The notes beneath the pieces were generated by a model. The model had not been told where the DNA came from. It saw only the letters and a program-made list of their open reading frames with translations, and ran no database searches. From contig NZ_CP076135.1 of NCBI RefSeq assembly GCF_018736105.1, positions 62,001 through 126,000 of the forward strand: a DNA stretch of 64,000 nucleotides, written 5' to 3'. The first letter of the stretch is position 1, and each line of letters starts with the position of its first letter. Shown here one piece after another: positions 38,070-47,133 of the stretch. This DNA is from Bradyrhizobium sediminis (GTDB lineage: Bacteria; Pseudomonadota; Alphaproteobacteria; Rhizobiales; Xanthobacteraceae). The translations under genes were made by a program, and so were the position numbers.

Positions 38070-39383
38070 ATGATGCTTCGACACTTCGGCCTCGCCACCA
38101 CGCTGGCGGCTACATTCGCGCTCGCCAGTCCCGCTCAAGCGGTGACGGAGCTTCAGTGGTGGCACGCCATGACCGGCGGCAACAATGACGTCGTCAACAA
38201 GCTCGCGGCAGACTTCAACGCCAGCCAGTCGGACTACAAGGTCGTGCCGTCCTTCAAGGGCGGCTATGCCGACACCATGAACGCCGGCATCGCGGCGTTC
38301 CGCGCCGGCAACGCGCCGCACATCATGCAGGTGTTCGAGGTCGGCACGGCGACCATGATGAGCGCCACCGGCGCCATCAAGCCGGTGTACCAGCTGATGA
38401 AGGATGCCGGCGAACCGTTCGATCCCAAGGCCTACCTGCCGACGATCACGGGCTACTACTCGACCTCCAAGGGCGAGATGCTGTCGTTTCCCTTCAACTC
38501 GTCGTCGACGGTGATGTGGATCAACAAGGATGAGCTGAAGAAGGCCGGCATCGCCGCAATCCCGAAAACCTGGCCGGAAGTGTTCGATGCGGCCAAGAAA
38601 CTGAAGGCGGCGGGTCATGCGACCTGCGGTTTCTCCAACGCCTGGGCGTCATGGGTCCATATCGAGCAGTTCTCGGCCTGGCACAACGTCGCGATCGGCA
38701 CCAAGTCGAACGGGCTCGACGGCTTCGACACCGAGCTGCAGTTCAACTCGCCGCTGCACGTCAAGCACCTGCAGAACCTGATCGACCTTCAGAAAGACAA
38801 GACCTACGACTATGCGGGCCGCGCCAACGCCGGTGAAGCCCGCTTCGGCTCGGGTGAGTGCGCGATCTTCCTGACTTCCTCGGGCTATTACGGGACCGCC
38901 AAAGGCACCGCCAAATTCGATTTCACCTCGGCGCCGATGCCCTATTATCCCGATGTCGCCGGAGCTCCGCAGAACTCGATCATCGGCGGCGCGTCGCTGT
39001 GGGTGATGGGCGGCAAGAAGCCCGAGGAATACAAGGGCGTGGCGAAGTTCTTCGCGTTCCTTTCCGACACCGACCGCCAGGCCAAGCTGCATCAGGAATC
39101 CGGCTACCTGCCGATCACCAAGGCGGCCTATGAAAAGACCAAGGCGTCCGGCTTCTACGAAAAGAACCCGGTGCTGGAAACGCCGCTCAAGGAACTGACC
39201 AACAAGGAGCCGACGGCGAATTCACGCGGCCTGCGCTTCGGCAACATGGTGCAGATGCGCGACCTCTGGGCCGAGGAAATGGAAGCAGCCCTTGCCGGCA
39301 AGAAGACCGCCAAGGAGGCGCTCGACGCCGCCGTGGCGCGCGGCAATGCCGTGTTGCGGACGTTTGAAAAGACCGCAAAGTAG
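38070..39383 (+). CDS. ugpB: sn-glycerol-3-phosphate ABC transporter, binding protein
   Basis: A 437-residue periplasmic solute-binding protein with a signal peptide (ATTLAATFALASPAQA). It follows E. coli UgpB closely: LQWWHAMTGGNND, the region AGIAAFRAGNAPHIMQVFEV, GTATMMSATGAIKPVY, FPFNSSSTVMWINKDE, APQNSIIGGASLWVMGGK and the ending ARGNAVLRTFEKTAK. Two adjacent ATGs (38070, 38073) follow GGGAGGAA. It is separated from ugpA by a hairpin that may keep the binding protein in excess. Confidence 0.95.
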   Translation: MMLRHFGLATTLAATFALASPAQAVTELQWWHAMTGGNNDVVNKLAADFNASQSDYKVVPSFKGGYADTMNAGIAAFRAGNAPHIMQVFEVGTATMMSATGAIKPVYQLMKDAGEPFDPKAYLPTITGYYSTSKGEMLSFPFNSSSTVMWINKDELKKAGIAAIPKTWPEVFDAAKKLKAAGHATCGFSNAWASWVHIEQFSAWHNVAIGTKSNGLDGFDTELQFNSPLHVKHLQNLIDLQKDKTYDYAGRANAGEARFGSGECAIFLTSSGYYGTAKGTAKFDFTSAPMPYYPDVAGAPQNSIIGGASLWVMGGKKPEEYKGVAKFFAFLSDTDRQAKLHQESGYLPITKAAYEKTKASGFYEKNPVLETPLKELTNKEPTANSRGLRFGNMVQMRDLWAEEMEAALAGKKTAKEALDAAVARGNAVLRTFEKTAK

Positions 39384-39396
39384 GCCATCCCAAACA

Positions 39397-39423
39397 GCTC
39401 CCTCTCCTTTTCGGAGAGGGAGC
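39397..39423 (+). terminator. Intercistronic hairpin between ugpB and ugpA
   Basis: GCTCCCTCTCC, loop TTTTC, GGAGAGGGAGC: a perfect 11-bp stem 14 nt after the ugpB stop, with no U tract. More likely a 3'-end stabiliser or partial terminator than a full stop, since ugpA has no clear promoter of its own. Confidence 0.6.
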
Positions 39424-39492
39424 CTGTCCCGCCTCGCCTGAGAATGCCGGGACGTCTGAATGAGCGAGTCGGGAAAGAGCAAGTCGGCCTGA

Positions 39493-40374
39493 ATGGAAAA
39501 GTCTGCGGTCTTCAACGGCAAGCTGCTCCCCTACCTGTTGCTCGTGCCGCAGCTCATCATCACATTCGTATTTTTCTACTGGCCTGCCAGCCAGGCCGTC
39601 TGGCAATCCTTCCTGCGTGAGGACGCCTTCGGGCTCAGGTCCGAATTCATCGGCCTGGAGAATTACCAGGCGCTGTTCGCGCAGCCCGAATATTACGCCG
39701 CGATGCTGACGACGCTGGTGTTCTCGACCCTGGTTGCGGTGCTGTCGCTGTCGATCGCGCTGTTGTTCGCAACCCAGGCCGACAAGAACCTGAAAGCCGC
39801 CCCGGTCTACAAGACCTTCATGATCTGGCCCTATGCGGTGGCGCCGGCCGTGGCCGGCGTGCTGTGGTTCTTCATGTTCCATCCGTCGCTCGGCACGCTG
39901 GCGCGGCCGCTGCGCTGGATGGGCTTCGACTGGAATCCGGTGCTGAACGGCGACCACGCCATGATGCTGGTGGTGATGGCCGCGGTGTGGAAGCAGATTT
40001 CCTATAACTTCCTGTTCTTCCTGGCCGGGCTGCAGTCGATCCCGAAAAGCGTCATCGAGGCCGGCGCGATCGACGGAGCAGGCCCGATGCGGCGGTTCTG
40101 GACCATTGTCTTCCCGCTGCTGTCGCCGACCACCTTCTTCCTGCTGGTCGTCAACGTCGTCTACGTGTTCTTCGATACGTTCGGCATCATCGACGCGGTG
40201 ACCGGCGGCGGTCCTGCCGGCGCCACCACCACCATGGTCTACAAGGTCTATGCGGACGGACGGCTCGGCGGCGACCTCGGCGGCTCGGCCGCGCAATCGG
40301 TGGTGCTGATGGTGATCGTGATCGCGCTGACCGCGATCCAGTTCCGCTACGTCGAGCGCAAGGTGCAGTACTGA
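39493..40374 (+). CDS. ugpA: sn-glycerol-3-phosphate ABC transporter, permease UgpA
   Basis: A 293-residue inner-membrane permease with six hydrophobic segments (first [20 protein letters not shown]). The cytoplasmic EAA loop for ATPase contact is [20 protein letters not shown] with [10 protein letters not shown]. The last base of its stop is shared with the ATG of ugpE. Confidence 0.94.
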   Translation: MEKSAVFNGKLLPYLLLVPQLIITFVFFYWPASQAVWQSFLREDAFGLRSEFIGLENYQALFAQPEYYAAMLTTLVFSTLVAVLSLSIALLFATQADKNLKAAPVYKTFMIWPYAVAPAVAGVLWFFMFHPSLGTLARPLRWMGFDWNPVLNGDHAMMLVVMAAVWKQISYNFLFFLAGLQSIPKSVIEAGAIDGAGPMRRFWTIVFPLLSPTTFFLLVVNVVYVFFDTFGIIDAVTGGGPAGATTTMVYKVYADGRLGGDLGGSAAQSVVLMVIVIALTAIQFRYVERKVQY

Positions 40375-41222
40375 TGGTCGAGCACCGCCCCTGGAACGAC
40401 GTCATCGCCTACGCCATCCTGACGCTCGGCGTCTTTATCGTGGCCTTTCCGGTCTATCTGGCGCTGATCGCCTCGACCCACGACGCCGGAACCGTGGTCG
40501 GCGGCAACATGCCGTTGTCGCCGGGAAGCCAGACGCTCGAAAACTATTACCGCGCCATCTTCGTCGGCGGCTCGCGCACCAGCCGCGAACCGGTCGGACA
40601 TCTCCTGATGAACTCGTTCATCTCGGCGCTCGGCATCGCGGTGGGCAAGATCATCATCTCGATCCTGTCCGCCTACGCCGTGGTGTATTTCCGCTTTCCG
40701 TTCCGCAAGACCGCGTTCTGGATCATCTTCGTCACCCTGATGCTGCCGGTCGAGGTTCGCATCTATCCGACCTACAAGGTGGTGGCCGACCTGCATATGC
40801 TCGACACCTATGCCGGGCTGATCCTGCCCTTGATCGCATCCGCCACCGGCACGCTTCTGTTCCGGCAATTCTTCATGACCGTGCCGGACGAGTTGCTGGA
40901 AGCCTCCCGCATCGACGGCGCCGGACCGTTCCGGTTCTTCAAGGACACGCTGCTGCCGCTGTCGGTCACCACGATCGCGGCGCTGTTCGTGATCCAGTTC
41001 ATCTATGGCTGGAATCAGTATTTGTGGCCGCTCTTGATCACCACGCAGGATTCGATGCAGACCATCGTCACCGGCATCAAGAAGATGCTGACGACGACCG
41101 ACGAACTGGCCGAATGGCAGCTCGCAATGGCAACGGCCGTTCTGGCGATGCTGCCCCCCGTCGCGGTGGTGGTGTTCATGCAGCGGCTGTTCGTGCGCGG
41201 CCTGGTCGAGACGGAGAAATAG
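40374..41222 (+). CDS. ugpE: sn-glycerol-3-phosphate ABC transporter, permease UgpE
   Basis: A 282-residue second permease; EAA loop [20 protein letters not shown] followed by [16 protein letters not shown]. The start [20 protein letters not shown] is the first membrane helix and [16 protein letters not shown] a typical first periplasmic loop of UgpE. ATG overlaps the ugpA stop (TGATG). ugpC starts 7 nt after its stop. Confidence 0.94.
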   Translation: MVEHRPWNDVIAYAILTLGVFIVAFPVYLALIASTHDAGTVVGGNMPLSPGSQTLENYYRAIFVGGSRTSREPVGHLLMNSFISALGIAVGKIIISILSAYAVVYFRFPFRKTAFWIIFVTLMLPVEVRIYPTYKVVADLHMLDTYAGLILPLIASATGTLLFRQFFMTVPDELLEASRIDGAGPFRFFKDTLLPLSVTTIAALFVIQFIYGWNQYLWPLLITTQDSMQTIVTGIKKMLTTTDELAEWQLAMATAVLAMLPPVAVVVFMQRLFVRGLVETEK

Positions 41223-41229
41223 GACAGAT

Positions 41230-42324
41230 ATGGCTAACGTAGTTCTCCGCGACGTCCGCAAAACCTACGCCGGTGGCTTCGAGGCCATCAAGGGCATCGA
41301 TTTCGAGGTCGGCGATGGCCAGTTCTGCGTGCTGGTCGGCCCTTCCGGCTGCGGCAAGTCCACGCTGCTGCGCATGGTCGCGGGGCTGGAGACCATCACC
41401 GGCGGCGAGATCGACATCGGCGGGCGCATCGTCAACACGATCGAGCCGGCCGAACGCGACATCGCCATGGTGTTCCAGAACTACGCGCTCTATCCGCATA
41501 TGAGCGTCTACAACAACATGGCCTATGGCCTGCGCAACCGGCGCATGCCGGAGCCCGAGATCGACACCCGCGTGCAGGAAGCCGCGCGCATCCTCGAGCT
41601 CGGCACCATGCTCGACCGCAAGCCGCGGCAGCTCTCCGGCGGCCAGCGCCAGCGCGTCGCGATGGGCCGCGCCATCGTGCGGCAGCCCAAGGTCTTCCTG
41701 TTCGACGAACCGCTGTCCAACCTCGACGCCAAGCTGCGCATCGCCATGCGCGTCGAGATCCGCAAATTGCAGCGCCGGCTGAAGACCACGTCGATCTACG
41801 TCACCCACGACCAGCTCGAAGCGATGACGCTCGCCGATATCCTGGTGGTGATGAATGGCGGCCGGGTCGAACAGATCGGCAATCCGCTTGCCATCTACCA
41901 GAAGCCCGCGACCACCTTCGTCGCCTCCTTCATCGGCGCGCCGCCGATGAACTTGATGCCGCTGCGGGCGGACGAGATCCGAATCCAGTTCGCCGGCGAC
42001 AGCCGCGCGGCCGGCGAGGCCGGCATCCTCGGCATCCGCCCCGAGGATTTCGTGATTTCGAACGAGACGATTGCCGGCGGCACCGCGCTCGATCTCACCG
42101 TGGAAGCGATCGAGCGGGTCGGGGCCGAGACCTTCATCTATGGCACCCGTCAGCTCGAAATTCAGGGCATTGCCGCCAATCCCGGCGAATTGCCGCCGGG
42201 CGAAGTGATCGTGCGGATCCCCGGCGCGGTGGCGCCCGCCATCGGCGAGCGAATCAGGGCGGTGGCGCCGCGCGAAAAGCTGCATCTGTTCAGCGCCGAC
42301 GGGCGGAAGCGCGTCGACCTTTGA
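41230..42324 (+). CDS. ugpC: sn-glycerol-3-phosphate ABC transporter, ATPase UgpC
   Basis: A 364-residue MalK-type ATPase: Walker [19 protein letters not shown] loop [13 protein letters not shown], signature [18 protein letters not shown], Walker [16 protein letters not shown], switch His in [14 protein letters not shown]. The C-terminal OB-type regulatory domain begins near 240 ([22 protein letters not shown]). In E. coli this domain allows phosphate and PhoU-type control. Confidence 0.95.
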   Translation: MANVVLRDVRKTYAGGFEAIKGIDFEVGDGQFCVLVGPSGCGKSTLLRMVAGLETITGGEIDIGGRIVNTIEPAERDIAMVFQNYALYPHMSVYNNMAYGLRNRRMPEPEIDTRVQEAARILELGTMLDRKPRQLSGGQRQRVAMGRAIVRQPKVFLFDEPLSNLDAKLRIAMRVEIRKLQRRLKTTSIYVTHDQLEAMTLADILVVMNGGRVEQIGNPLAIYQKPATTFVASFIGAPPMNLMPLRADEIRIQFAGDSRAAGEAGILGIRPEDFVISNETIAGGTALDLTVEAIERVGAETFIYGTRQLEIQGIAANPGELPPGEVIVRIPGAVAPAIGERIRAVAPREKLHLFSADGRKRVDL

Positions 42325-42325
42325 A

Positions 42326-42422
42326 CGTCATTCCGGGGCATCGCGCAGCGATGAGCCCGGAATCTCGCGCGACAACTTCTGGATTCCGGGTTCGCTCCCT
42401 TCGGGAGCGCCCCGGAATGACG
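42326..42422. repeat. Extragenic palindromic repeat (CATTCCGGG type)
   Basis: Outer arms CGTCATTCCGGGGC (42326-42339) and GCCCCGGAATGACG (42409-42422) are perfect reverse complements; an inner hairpin GGTTCGCTCCCTTCGGGAGC is also present. The outer arms recur at 55862-55947. Non-coding. Confidence 0.8.
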
Positions 42423-42456
42423 CCGGGAGAACCATTTTGTCGCGGTTAATCAGGTG

Positions 42457-42485
42457 CTTGAACACCTCCCAAATCATGCCCATAT
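42457..42485 (+). promoter_or_regulatory. RpoH (sigma-32) type heat-shock promoter of hsp20
   Basis: CTTGAAC (42457-42463), 15 bp, CCCATAT (42479-42485). This matches the heat-shock consensus CTTGAAA-N13-16-CCCATAT with one difference. The expected transcript start near 42493 leaves a leader of about 90 nt before the hsp20 ATG. Confidence 0.7.
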
Positions 42486-42492
42486 TGGCTGT

Positions 42493-42583
42493 TGACCGGA
42501 GGGCAAATCCGCCGGCCGGCCAAAAATGGGGCGCCGCAAGGGCCCTGAAATGCCAAAGTCGCTTCGAGAGGGCTTTGTAAAAT
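42493..42583 (+). promoter_or_regulatory. ROSE-like RNA thermometer in the hsp20 leader
   Basis: The 3' hairpin spans 42555-42576: AAAGUC, bulged G, CU, loop UCGAG, AGGGCUUU. It contains UCGCU (U-Y-G-C-U) opposite the Shine-Dalgarno AGGG, with the G bulged out, the defining geometry of ROSE elements that control small heat-shock genes in Bradyrhizobium. A GC-rich upstream hairpin (CCGGAGG...CCGCCGG, from 42496) would be the usual stable helix. An alternative pairing of 42539-42546 with 42569-42576 also hides the site. Confidence 0.65.
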
Positions 42584-43009
42584 ATGTCTCGTGTTCCTTC
42601 GTTATCCAGTCCGTTCCTGCTTGGGTTCGACGAAATCGAGCGTGCGCTCGATCGCGTCGTCAAAGGCGCCGACGGTTATCCTCCCTACAACATCGAGCGC
42701 TGCGACCGTGCCAACGGCGCGCCCGAACGCCTGCGGATCACGCTGGCGGTCGCTGGTTTTACCCGCGATCAACTCGATGTAACCATTGAGGAAAACCAGC
42801 TCGTGATCCGGGGCCGCCAGCATGACGACAAGGCCCGGCAATACATCCATCGCGGCATCGCCGCGCGCCACTTCCAGCGCACTTTCGTGCTGGCGGAGGG
42901 GATGCAGGTGCTGGGCGCGGACCTGAAAAACGGGCTGTTGTCGATCGATCTCGCCCGGCCGGAGCCGGAAAAGGTCGTTAAGACAATTGCTATCAATGAA
43001 CACGAATAA
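42584..43009 (+). CDS. Small heat-shock protein Hsp20 (IbpA-like)
   Basis: A 141-residue alpha-crystallin chaperone. FDEIERALDRVVKGADGYPP with YNIER is the class A start, LRITLAVAGFTRDQLDVTIEE the core strands, and GLLSIDLARPEPEK ends the domain. It holds unfolding proteins without ATP. The RpoH-like promoter and ROSE-like leader predict induction by heat at two levels. A DUF1150 gene follows after 50 bp, a recurring pair in Rhizobiales. Confidence 0.95.
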   Translation: MSRVPSLSSPFLLGFDEIERALDRVVKGADGYPPYNIERCDRANGAPERLRITLAVAGFTRDQLDVTIEENQLVIRGRQHDDKARQYIHRGIAARHFQRTFVLAEGMQVLGADLKNGLLSIDLARPEPEKVVKTIAINEHE

Positions 43010-43059
43010 TGGAACGAGTAGCGGACTCGACCGCTTAGCCTGACAAAGGAGTCGAGACC

Positions 43060-43326
43060 ATGACTGAAGGTAACGTTGTCTACGAACCCACCGCCGTCTC
43101 CCCGGAGGCGCTGGCGACCCTGGGCGAGGGACACATCGCCTACGTGAAGCAGATCCGTTCCGAGGACGTGCCGGGGTTGTTTCCCCAGGCGCCGAAGATC
43201 GCGCCGGGACTGAAGCTGTTCGCGCTGCATGCCGCCGACGGCACGCCGATCATGCTGACCGACAGCCGCGAAGCGGCGATCGCCAACGCATGGAGCAACG
43301 AATTGCAGGCCGTCAGCGTTCACTGA
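43060..43326 (+). CDS. DUF1150 family protein
   Basis: An 88-residue protein with ALATLGEGHIAYVKQIRSED and the ending LTDSREAAIANAWSNEL, the conserved features of DUF1150. No signal or membrane segment. GGAG lies 7-8 nt before the ATG. Its steady position after hsp20 suggests a heat-shock or proteostasis role, but none is known to me. Confidence 0.9.
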   Translation: MTEGNVVYEPTAVSPEALATLGEGHIAYVKQIRSEDVPGLFPQAPKIAPGLKLFALHAADGTPIMLTDSREAAIANAWSNELQAVSVH

Positions 43327-43377
43327 CCGAGCCCTTGCTCGTGTCACTGACGCCACGCGCGCGCATCGGGAATTCGT

Positions 43378-43426
43378 AAATACGCGGGCATTGCCTCGAT
43401 CATATCGGGCCGATGTCCGCGTATTT
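43378..43426. terminator. Long stem-loop after DUF1150 gene
   Basis: AAATACGCGGGCAT (43378-43391) pairs with ATGTCCGCGTATTT (43413-43426) over 14 positions with one G-U, loop of 21 nt. The 3' arm and following CATTTT are U-rich, so it can serve as terminator of the hsp20-DUF1150 unit. It begins 51 nt after the DUF1150 stop. Confidence 0.55.
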
Positions 43427-43462
43427 CATTTTGGGCCGACGTCATGCTCCGGGTGGAATCGA

Positions 43463-44009
43463 ATGCGTGAAGGAGCGCCGCAGCCGATCGTCGCGGCCGA
43501 GCTGTCGAACGGCCGTCCGTTGGGCGTGGCGATGCTCGCGCTCAACAACGCGCACGCGCAGGAACTGTCGTGGCTGGAGCCGGAGCGGCTCGAGCAGCTC
43601 GTCGCCCAGGCATTCCAGGCGCGCAGAATCGGCAACCTCGACGCCTTCATGCTGGCCCTCGATCAGGACGCCGACTACGACAGCCCGAATTTCCTCTGGT
43701 TCCGCGCCCGTCATGCGCGCTTTGTCTATGTGGACCGGATCGTCGTGGCAGGGTCCGCGCGCGGACTTGGCTGCGCGCGAAGGCTGTATCACGACCTGTT
43801 CGAGCAGGCTTGCAAGGCCGGGCACAGACCGCGTGGTCTGTGAGGTCAATACGCGTCCGCCGAACCCCGAGTCGGACGCTTTCCATGCGGCGCTGGGATT
43901 TGTCGAGGTCGGTCGCGCGAGCATCCATGAGGGCCGCAAGACGGTGCGGTACCTGTCGCGAGCGCTGCCTTACGCCGCGCTCGCCGGCGGCAGCGCCAGC
44001 ACCGAATAG
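43463..44009 (+). pseudogene. GNAT-family acetyltransferase, broken by one-base frameshift
   Basis: The first frame gives PIVAAELSNGRPLGVAMLAL, FVYVDRIVVAGSARGLG and LYHDLFEQACKAGH, then ends after RPRGL. Skipping one base near 43826 restores DRVVCEVNTRPPNPESDAFH and ALGFVEVGRASIHEG, a normal GNAT end with the acetyl-CoA-binding core. Either the gene is inactive, or there is a sequencing error. Its end overlaps the convergent ptsN by 40 bp. Confidence 0.8.
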
Positions 44010-44431
44010 ATCGCCTGGGCGTCGCGCGAGGCGCGCAGCTTCTTGGCGACGTCCTGGTCGCGCAGCAGCCGCGCGATCCGCGCCAGCGCCTTCAGGTGAT
44101 CGGCACCGGCGCCTTCCGGCGCCAGCAGCAGGAACACCAGATCGACCGGCTGGCCGTCCATCGCCTCGAAATCGATCGGGCGTTCGAGGCGCGCGAACAG
44201 GCCGAACAGCTTTTCCAGCTTGGGAAGCTTGCCGTGGGGGATGGCGACGCCATAGCCGACGGCGGTGGTTCCGAGCTTCTCGCGCTGCAGCAGCACCTCG
44301 AACACCGAGCGCTCGTTCTGCCCGGTCAGGGCGGCTGCCCGCGCCGCCAGCTCCTGCAGCGCCTGCTTCTTGTTGTTGACCTTCAAAGCCGGGAGAATCG
44401 CCTCGGGTGCGACCAGATCGGTAATCGTCAT
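43970..44431 (-). CDS. ptsN: PtsN, EIIA-Ntr of the nitrogen phosphotransferase system
   Basis: A 153-residue EIIA of the fructose type. The phosphorylated His is in GVAIPHGKLPKLEKLFGLFA and the start TITDLVAPEAILPALKVNNK is typical. Phosphorylated by PtsP/NPr, it controls K+ transport, (p)ppGpp and nutrient responses rather than sugar uptake. It is separated from hpf by 255 bp that contain a near-perfect sigma-54 promoter, although rpoN lies two genes upstream. Confidence 0.96.
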   Translation of the reverse strand: MTITDLVAPEAILPALKVNNKKQALQELAARAAALTGQNERSVFEVLLQREKLGTTAVGYGVAIPHGKLPKLEKLFGLFARLERPIDFEAMDGQPVDLVFLLLAPEGAGADHLKALARIARLLRDQDVAKKLRASRDAQAIYSVLALPPASAA

Positions 44432-44582
44432 GGGGCGTTCCGAGGTGAATTAAACCGTCAGGTTGCGAAATAGGGTTCAGAGGGGCGGCGTCAAGAAGAT
44501 GAGGCGGTAGGCGGGCCTGTTACCCGGGTCCCAGTCTGGGGCTGCTACGGGCTTTCTCCTACGCGCCTTCTCCTACTCCAAC

Positions 44583-44597
44583 GCAAGACCGGTGCCA
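44583..44597 (-). promoter_or_regulatory. Sigma-54 (-24/-12) promoter of ptsN
   Basis: On the minus strand: TGGCAC-CGGTC-TTGC, with GG and GC at the required distance. It differs from TGGCACG-N4-TTGC at one base. A transcript starting about 12 nt beyond the GC would have a leader of about 140 nt before the ptsN ATG. The activator and its sites are not identified. The same gap contains GC hairpins at 44605-44626 and 44625-44643. Confidence 0.7.
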
Positions 44598-44685
44598 ACC
44601 ACCCGGGGGAGTTGTTCCCAGCCCCCGCCGTCGAAGGCGGCGGACCATAGGGAGGGTCCCGCGGGGCGTCAATGCCGATTGCCGC

Positions 44686-45294
44686 CTATCCCCCGGGCTT
44701 GACGGCCGGGGGGTCGATCCAGCCGACATTGCCGTCCGGCCGCCGGTAAATGATATTCACCCGCCCGCTCGAACCGTGCTGGAACACCAGGCAGGCGGCG
44801 CCGGTCAGGTCCAGTTCCATCACCGCTTCGCTGACCGACATCCGCTTCAACGAGGTGGTGGCCTCCGCGATGATGACCGGATTATAGCCGACATCGTCGT
44901 GCTCCTCGTCCGCCGGCGCCTCGATGACGTAGCTCGGAACGTCCAGCGTGGGCGCGGTGAGTTCGGCCAGCGCCTCCGCCTCGGCATGGGCCTTGCGGGC
45001 CGAGCGGTCCTTGAGGCGGCTCTTGTAGCGGCGCAGGCGCTTTTCGATCATCAGCAGGGCCTGGTCGGCGCTGGCATAGGCGTCGGCGGCATTGGAATCG
45101 GCTTCCAGCGTGATCCCCGAATCCAGATGCAGCGCGCAGTCGGTGCGGAAGCCGAAGCCGTCCTTGCTCAGCGTAATGTGGCCGGAATAGTTGCCGTCGA
45201 AATACTTGCGCAGAACCTCATCGGTGCGCTCGCTGACGCGCCCGCGCAGGGCGTCGCCGACGTTGATGCTTTTTCCCGAGATCCGGAGGGTCAT
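44686..45294 (-). CDS. hpf: Ribosome hibernation promoting factor, long form
   Basis: 202 residues. The N-terminal domain (LRISGKSINVGDALRGRV; EKRLRRYKSRLKD) is the S30AE/HPF fold that sits in the 30S mRNA channel. The C-terminal domain (SEAVMELDLTGAACLVFQHG; VNIIYRRPDGNVGWIDP) is the dimerisation domain that makes 100S particles in one step. It lies between rpoN and ptsN, as in most proteobacteria. Confidence 0.95.
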   Translation of the reverse strand: MTLRISGKSINVGDALRGRVSERTDEVLRKYFDGNYSGHITLSKDGFGFRTDCALHLDSGITLEADSNAADAYASADQALLMIEKRLRRYKSRLKDRSARKAHAEAEALAELTAPTLDVPSYVIEAPADEEHDDVGYNPVIIAEATTSLKRMSVSEAVMELDLTGAACLVFQHGSSGRVNIIYRRPDGNVGWIDPPAVKPGG

Positions 45295-45354
45295 TTGAGG
45301 CCTCGATTAGTCTTGGAGGGGAACCGACACTATCCCGATTTCGCCGGGACGCAA

Positions 45355-47016
45355 TCAGGCAGGCTGCGTGTCGCGGGATCGGTCGGAGGATGCGGCGGGC
45401 GCGGAAAGGGCATTGCCGAGCATGCTTTGCTTGTCGCGTCGGCGTTGCACCGAGGACGGGATTCGCATCGCCTCGCGGTACTTCGCAACCGTGCGGCGGG
45501 CGATATCAATGCCGGTGGCGCGCAACCGTTCCACGATGGTGTCGTCGGACAGGATCATGGCCGGGTCTTCCGCATCGATCAGCTGCCTGATGTGGTGACG
45601 GACGGCCTCCGCCGAATGGGCTTCGCCGCCGTCGGCCGACGCGATCGAGGCGGTGAAGAAATATTTCAATTCGAAGCTGCCGCGATTGGTCGCCATGTAT
45701 TTGTTGGCGGTGACCCGCGACACCGTCGATTCATGCATCTGGATCGCATCCGCCACCGCCTTGAGGTTGAGCGGCCGGAGATGCGCAACGCCATGGGTAA
45801 AGAAGCCGTCCTGCTGGCGCACGATTTCGGTGGCGACTTTCAGGATGGTGCGGGCGCGCTGATCGAGCGCGCGCACCAGCCAGGTCGCGTTCTGCAGGCA
45901 ATCGGTGAAATAGGACTTGTCGCCGTCCTTGCGGATGTTCTTCGACAGTTCTGTGTAATAGACCTGATTGACCAGCACCCGCGGCAGGGTGTCGCTGTTG
46001 AGTTCGACATGCCAGCCGCCGTCGGGACCGGGCCGCACATAGACATCCGGCACCATGGTCTGGGTGCGCGACGAGCCGAATTTCAGACCCGGCTTCGGAT
46101 CGAGCCGGCGGATTTCGCCGATCATGTCGGTGATATCTTCGTCGTCGACGCCACAGAGTTTTCGCAACGAAGCGATATCGCGCTTGGCCAAGAGATCGAG
46201 ATGCTCGACCAGCGCCTGCATCGCCGGGTCGTAGCGATTGAGCTCGCGCAGCTGGATCGCCAGGCATTCGCTCAGGTTGCGCGCGCAGACGCCGGGCGGA
46301 TCGAATTTCTGCAGCACCGCGAGCACCGCCTCGACCTCCGCCGGCGACGCTCCCAGCCGCTCGGCGGCCTGCCCCAGATCCGGCGGCAGGTAACCGGCCT
46401 CGTCGACGAGATCGATCAGATATTGCCCGATCATGCGCTGCGCCGGCCCGGTAAAGGCCACCGCGAGCTGTTCGGCCAGATGGCTGCCGAGCGTGACCTC
46501 GGCGGCGACGAAGGCTTCGAGATTGTAGCTGTCGTCGTTGGAGGCGCCGCCGCCCCATTCGGTATAGGCGGTGGGCGCCGCATCCTGCGCGGTGCGCGCT
46601 GCGGCCTCGGCCGGCTCCTCGGAGAACACGTTGTCGAGCGGGGTATCCAGCGTCTGTTCGATCTCGGTGCGGCTGCCGAGGTCGCGGTTCATCCAGTCTT
46701 CCTGGCCCGGCTCGAAGCTGTCGCCGGCGGAGCCGCCTGCCATTTCCGAGGGCTCGCTGCCGCTTTCATCGCCATAGGCGGGACCCTGCTCCTCACCGCC
46801 GGCATATTCGCCCCGCTCCGGGGAGGGTTCGCCGGCGACCGGCGGCTCGGGGCCGTCGCTGGCGCGCTCCAGCAGCGGATTGCGCTCCAGTTCCTCTTCC
46901 ACGAAGGCCGAAAGGTCGAGATTGGACAGCTGCAGCAGCTTGATCGCCTGCATCAGCTGCGGCGTCATCACCAGCGACTGGGATTGGCGGAACTCTAGTC
47001 TCTGCGTCAGCGCCAT
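45355..47016 (-). CDS. rpoN: RNA polymerase sigma-54 factor
   Basis: 553 residues. The Gln/Leu-rich activator-interacting start (QRLEFRQSQSLVMTPQLMQA) is followed by IKLLQLSNLDLSAFVEEELE, an acidic region II, the core-binding domain, a helix-turn-helix (HESTVSRVTANKYMATNRG) and the RpoN box ARRTVAKYREAMRIPSSVQR that reads the -24 element. Rhizobia often have two rpoN copies; only one is in this window. Confidence 0.97.
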   Translation of the reverse strand: MALTQRLEFRQSQSLVMTPQLMQAIKLLQLSNLDLSAFVEEELERNPLLERASDGPEPPVAGEPSPERGEYAGGEEQGPAYGDESGSEPSEMAGGSAGDSFEPGQEDWMNRDLGSRTEIEQTLDTPLDNVFSEEPAEAAARTAQDAAPTAYTEWGGGASNDDSYNLEAFVAAEVTLGSHLAEQLAVAFTGPAQRMIGQYLIDLVDEAGYLPPDLGQAAERLGASPAEVEAVLAVLQKFDPPGVCARNLSECLAIQLRELNRYDPAMQALVEHLDLLAKRDIASLRKLCGVDDEDITDMIGEIRRLDPKPGLKFGSSRTQTMVPDVYVRPGPDGGWHVELNSDTLPRVLVNQVYYTELSKNIRKDGDKSYFTDCLQNATWLVRALDQRARTILKVATEIVRQQDGFFTHGVAHLRPLNLKAVADAIQMHESTVSRVTANKYMATNRGSFELKYFFTASIASADGGEAHSAEAVRHHIRQLIDAEDPAMILSDDTIVERLRATGIDIARRTVAKYREAMRIPSSVQRRRDKQSMLGNALSAPAASSDRSRDTQPA

Positions 47017-47133
47017 CGAAACAAGAACCGATCCAAGGAAGTTGGTCCGATTCTTGCTTAAACTAGTCCAAAGCCGATGTACACGGCTTGACGAACTGGA
47101 AAAAAGGACTAGAGGCGAAATTCCCGGCCAAGG

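Noticed and set aside
44432..44685. A structured RNA such as 6S or SRP RNA in the hpf-ptsN gap.
   Set aside because: Several GC hairpins exist but none matches the known conserved cores; the sigma-54 promoter and a leader explain the space better.
47056..47070. A second sigma-54-like site before rpoN (minus strand TGGAC...AAGC).
   Set aside because: Only the GG/GC spacing fits; five other consensus positions fail.
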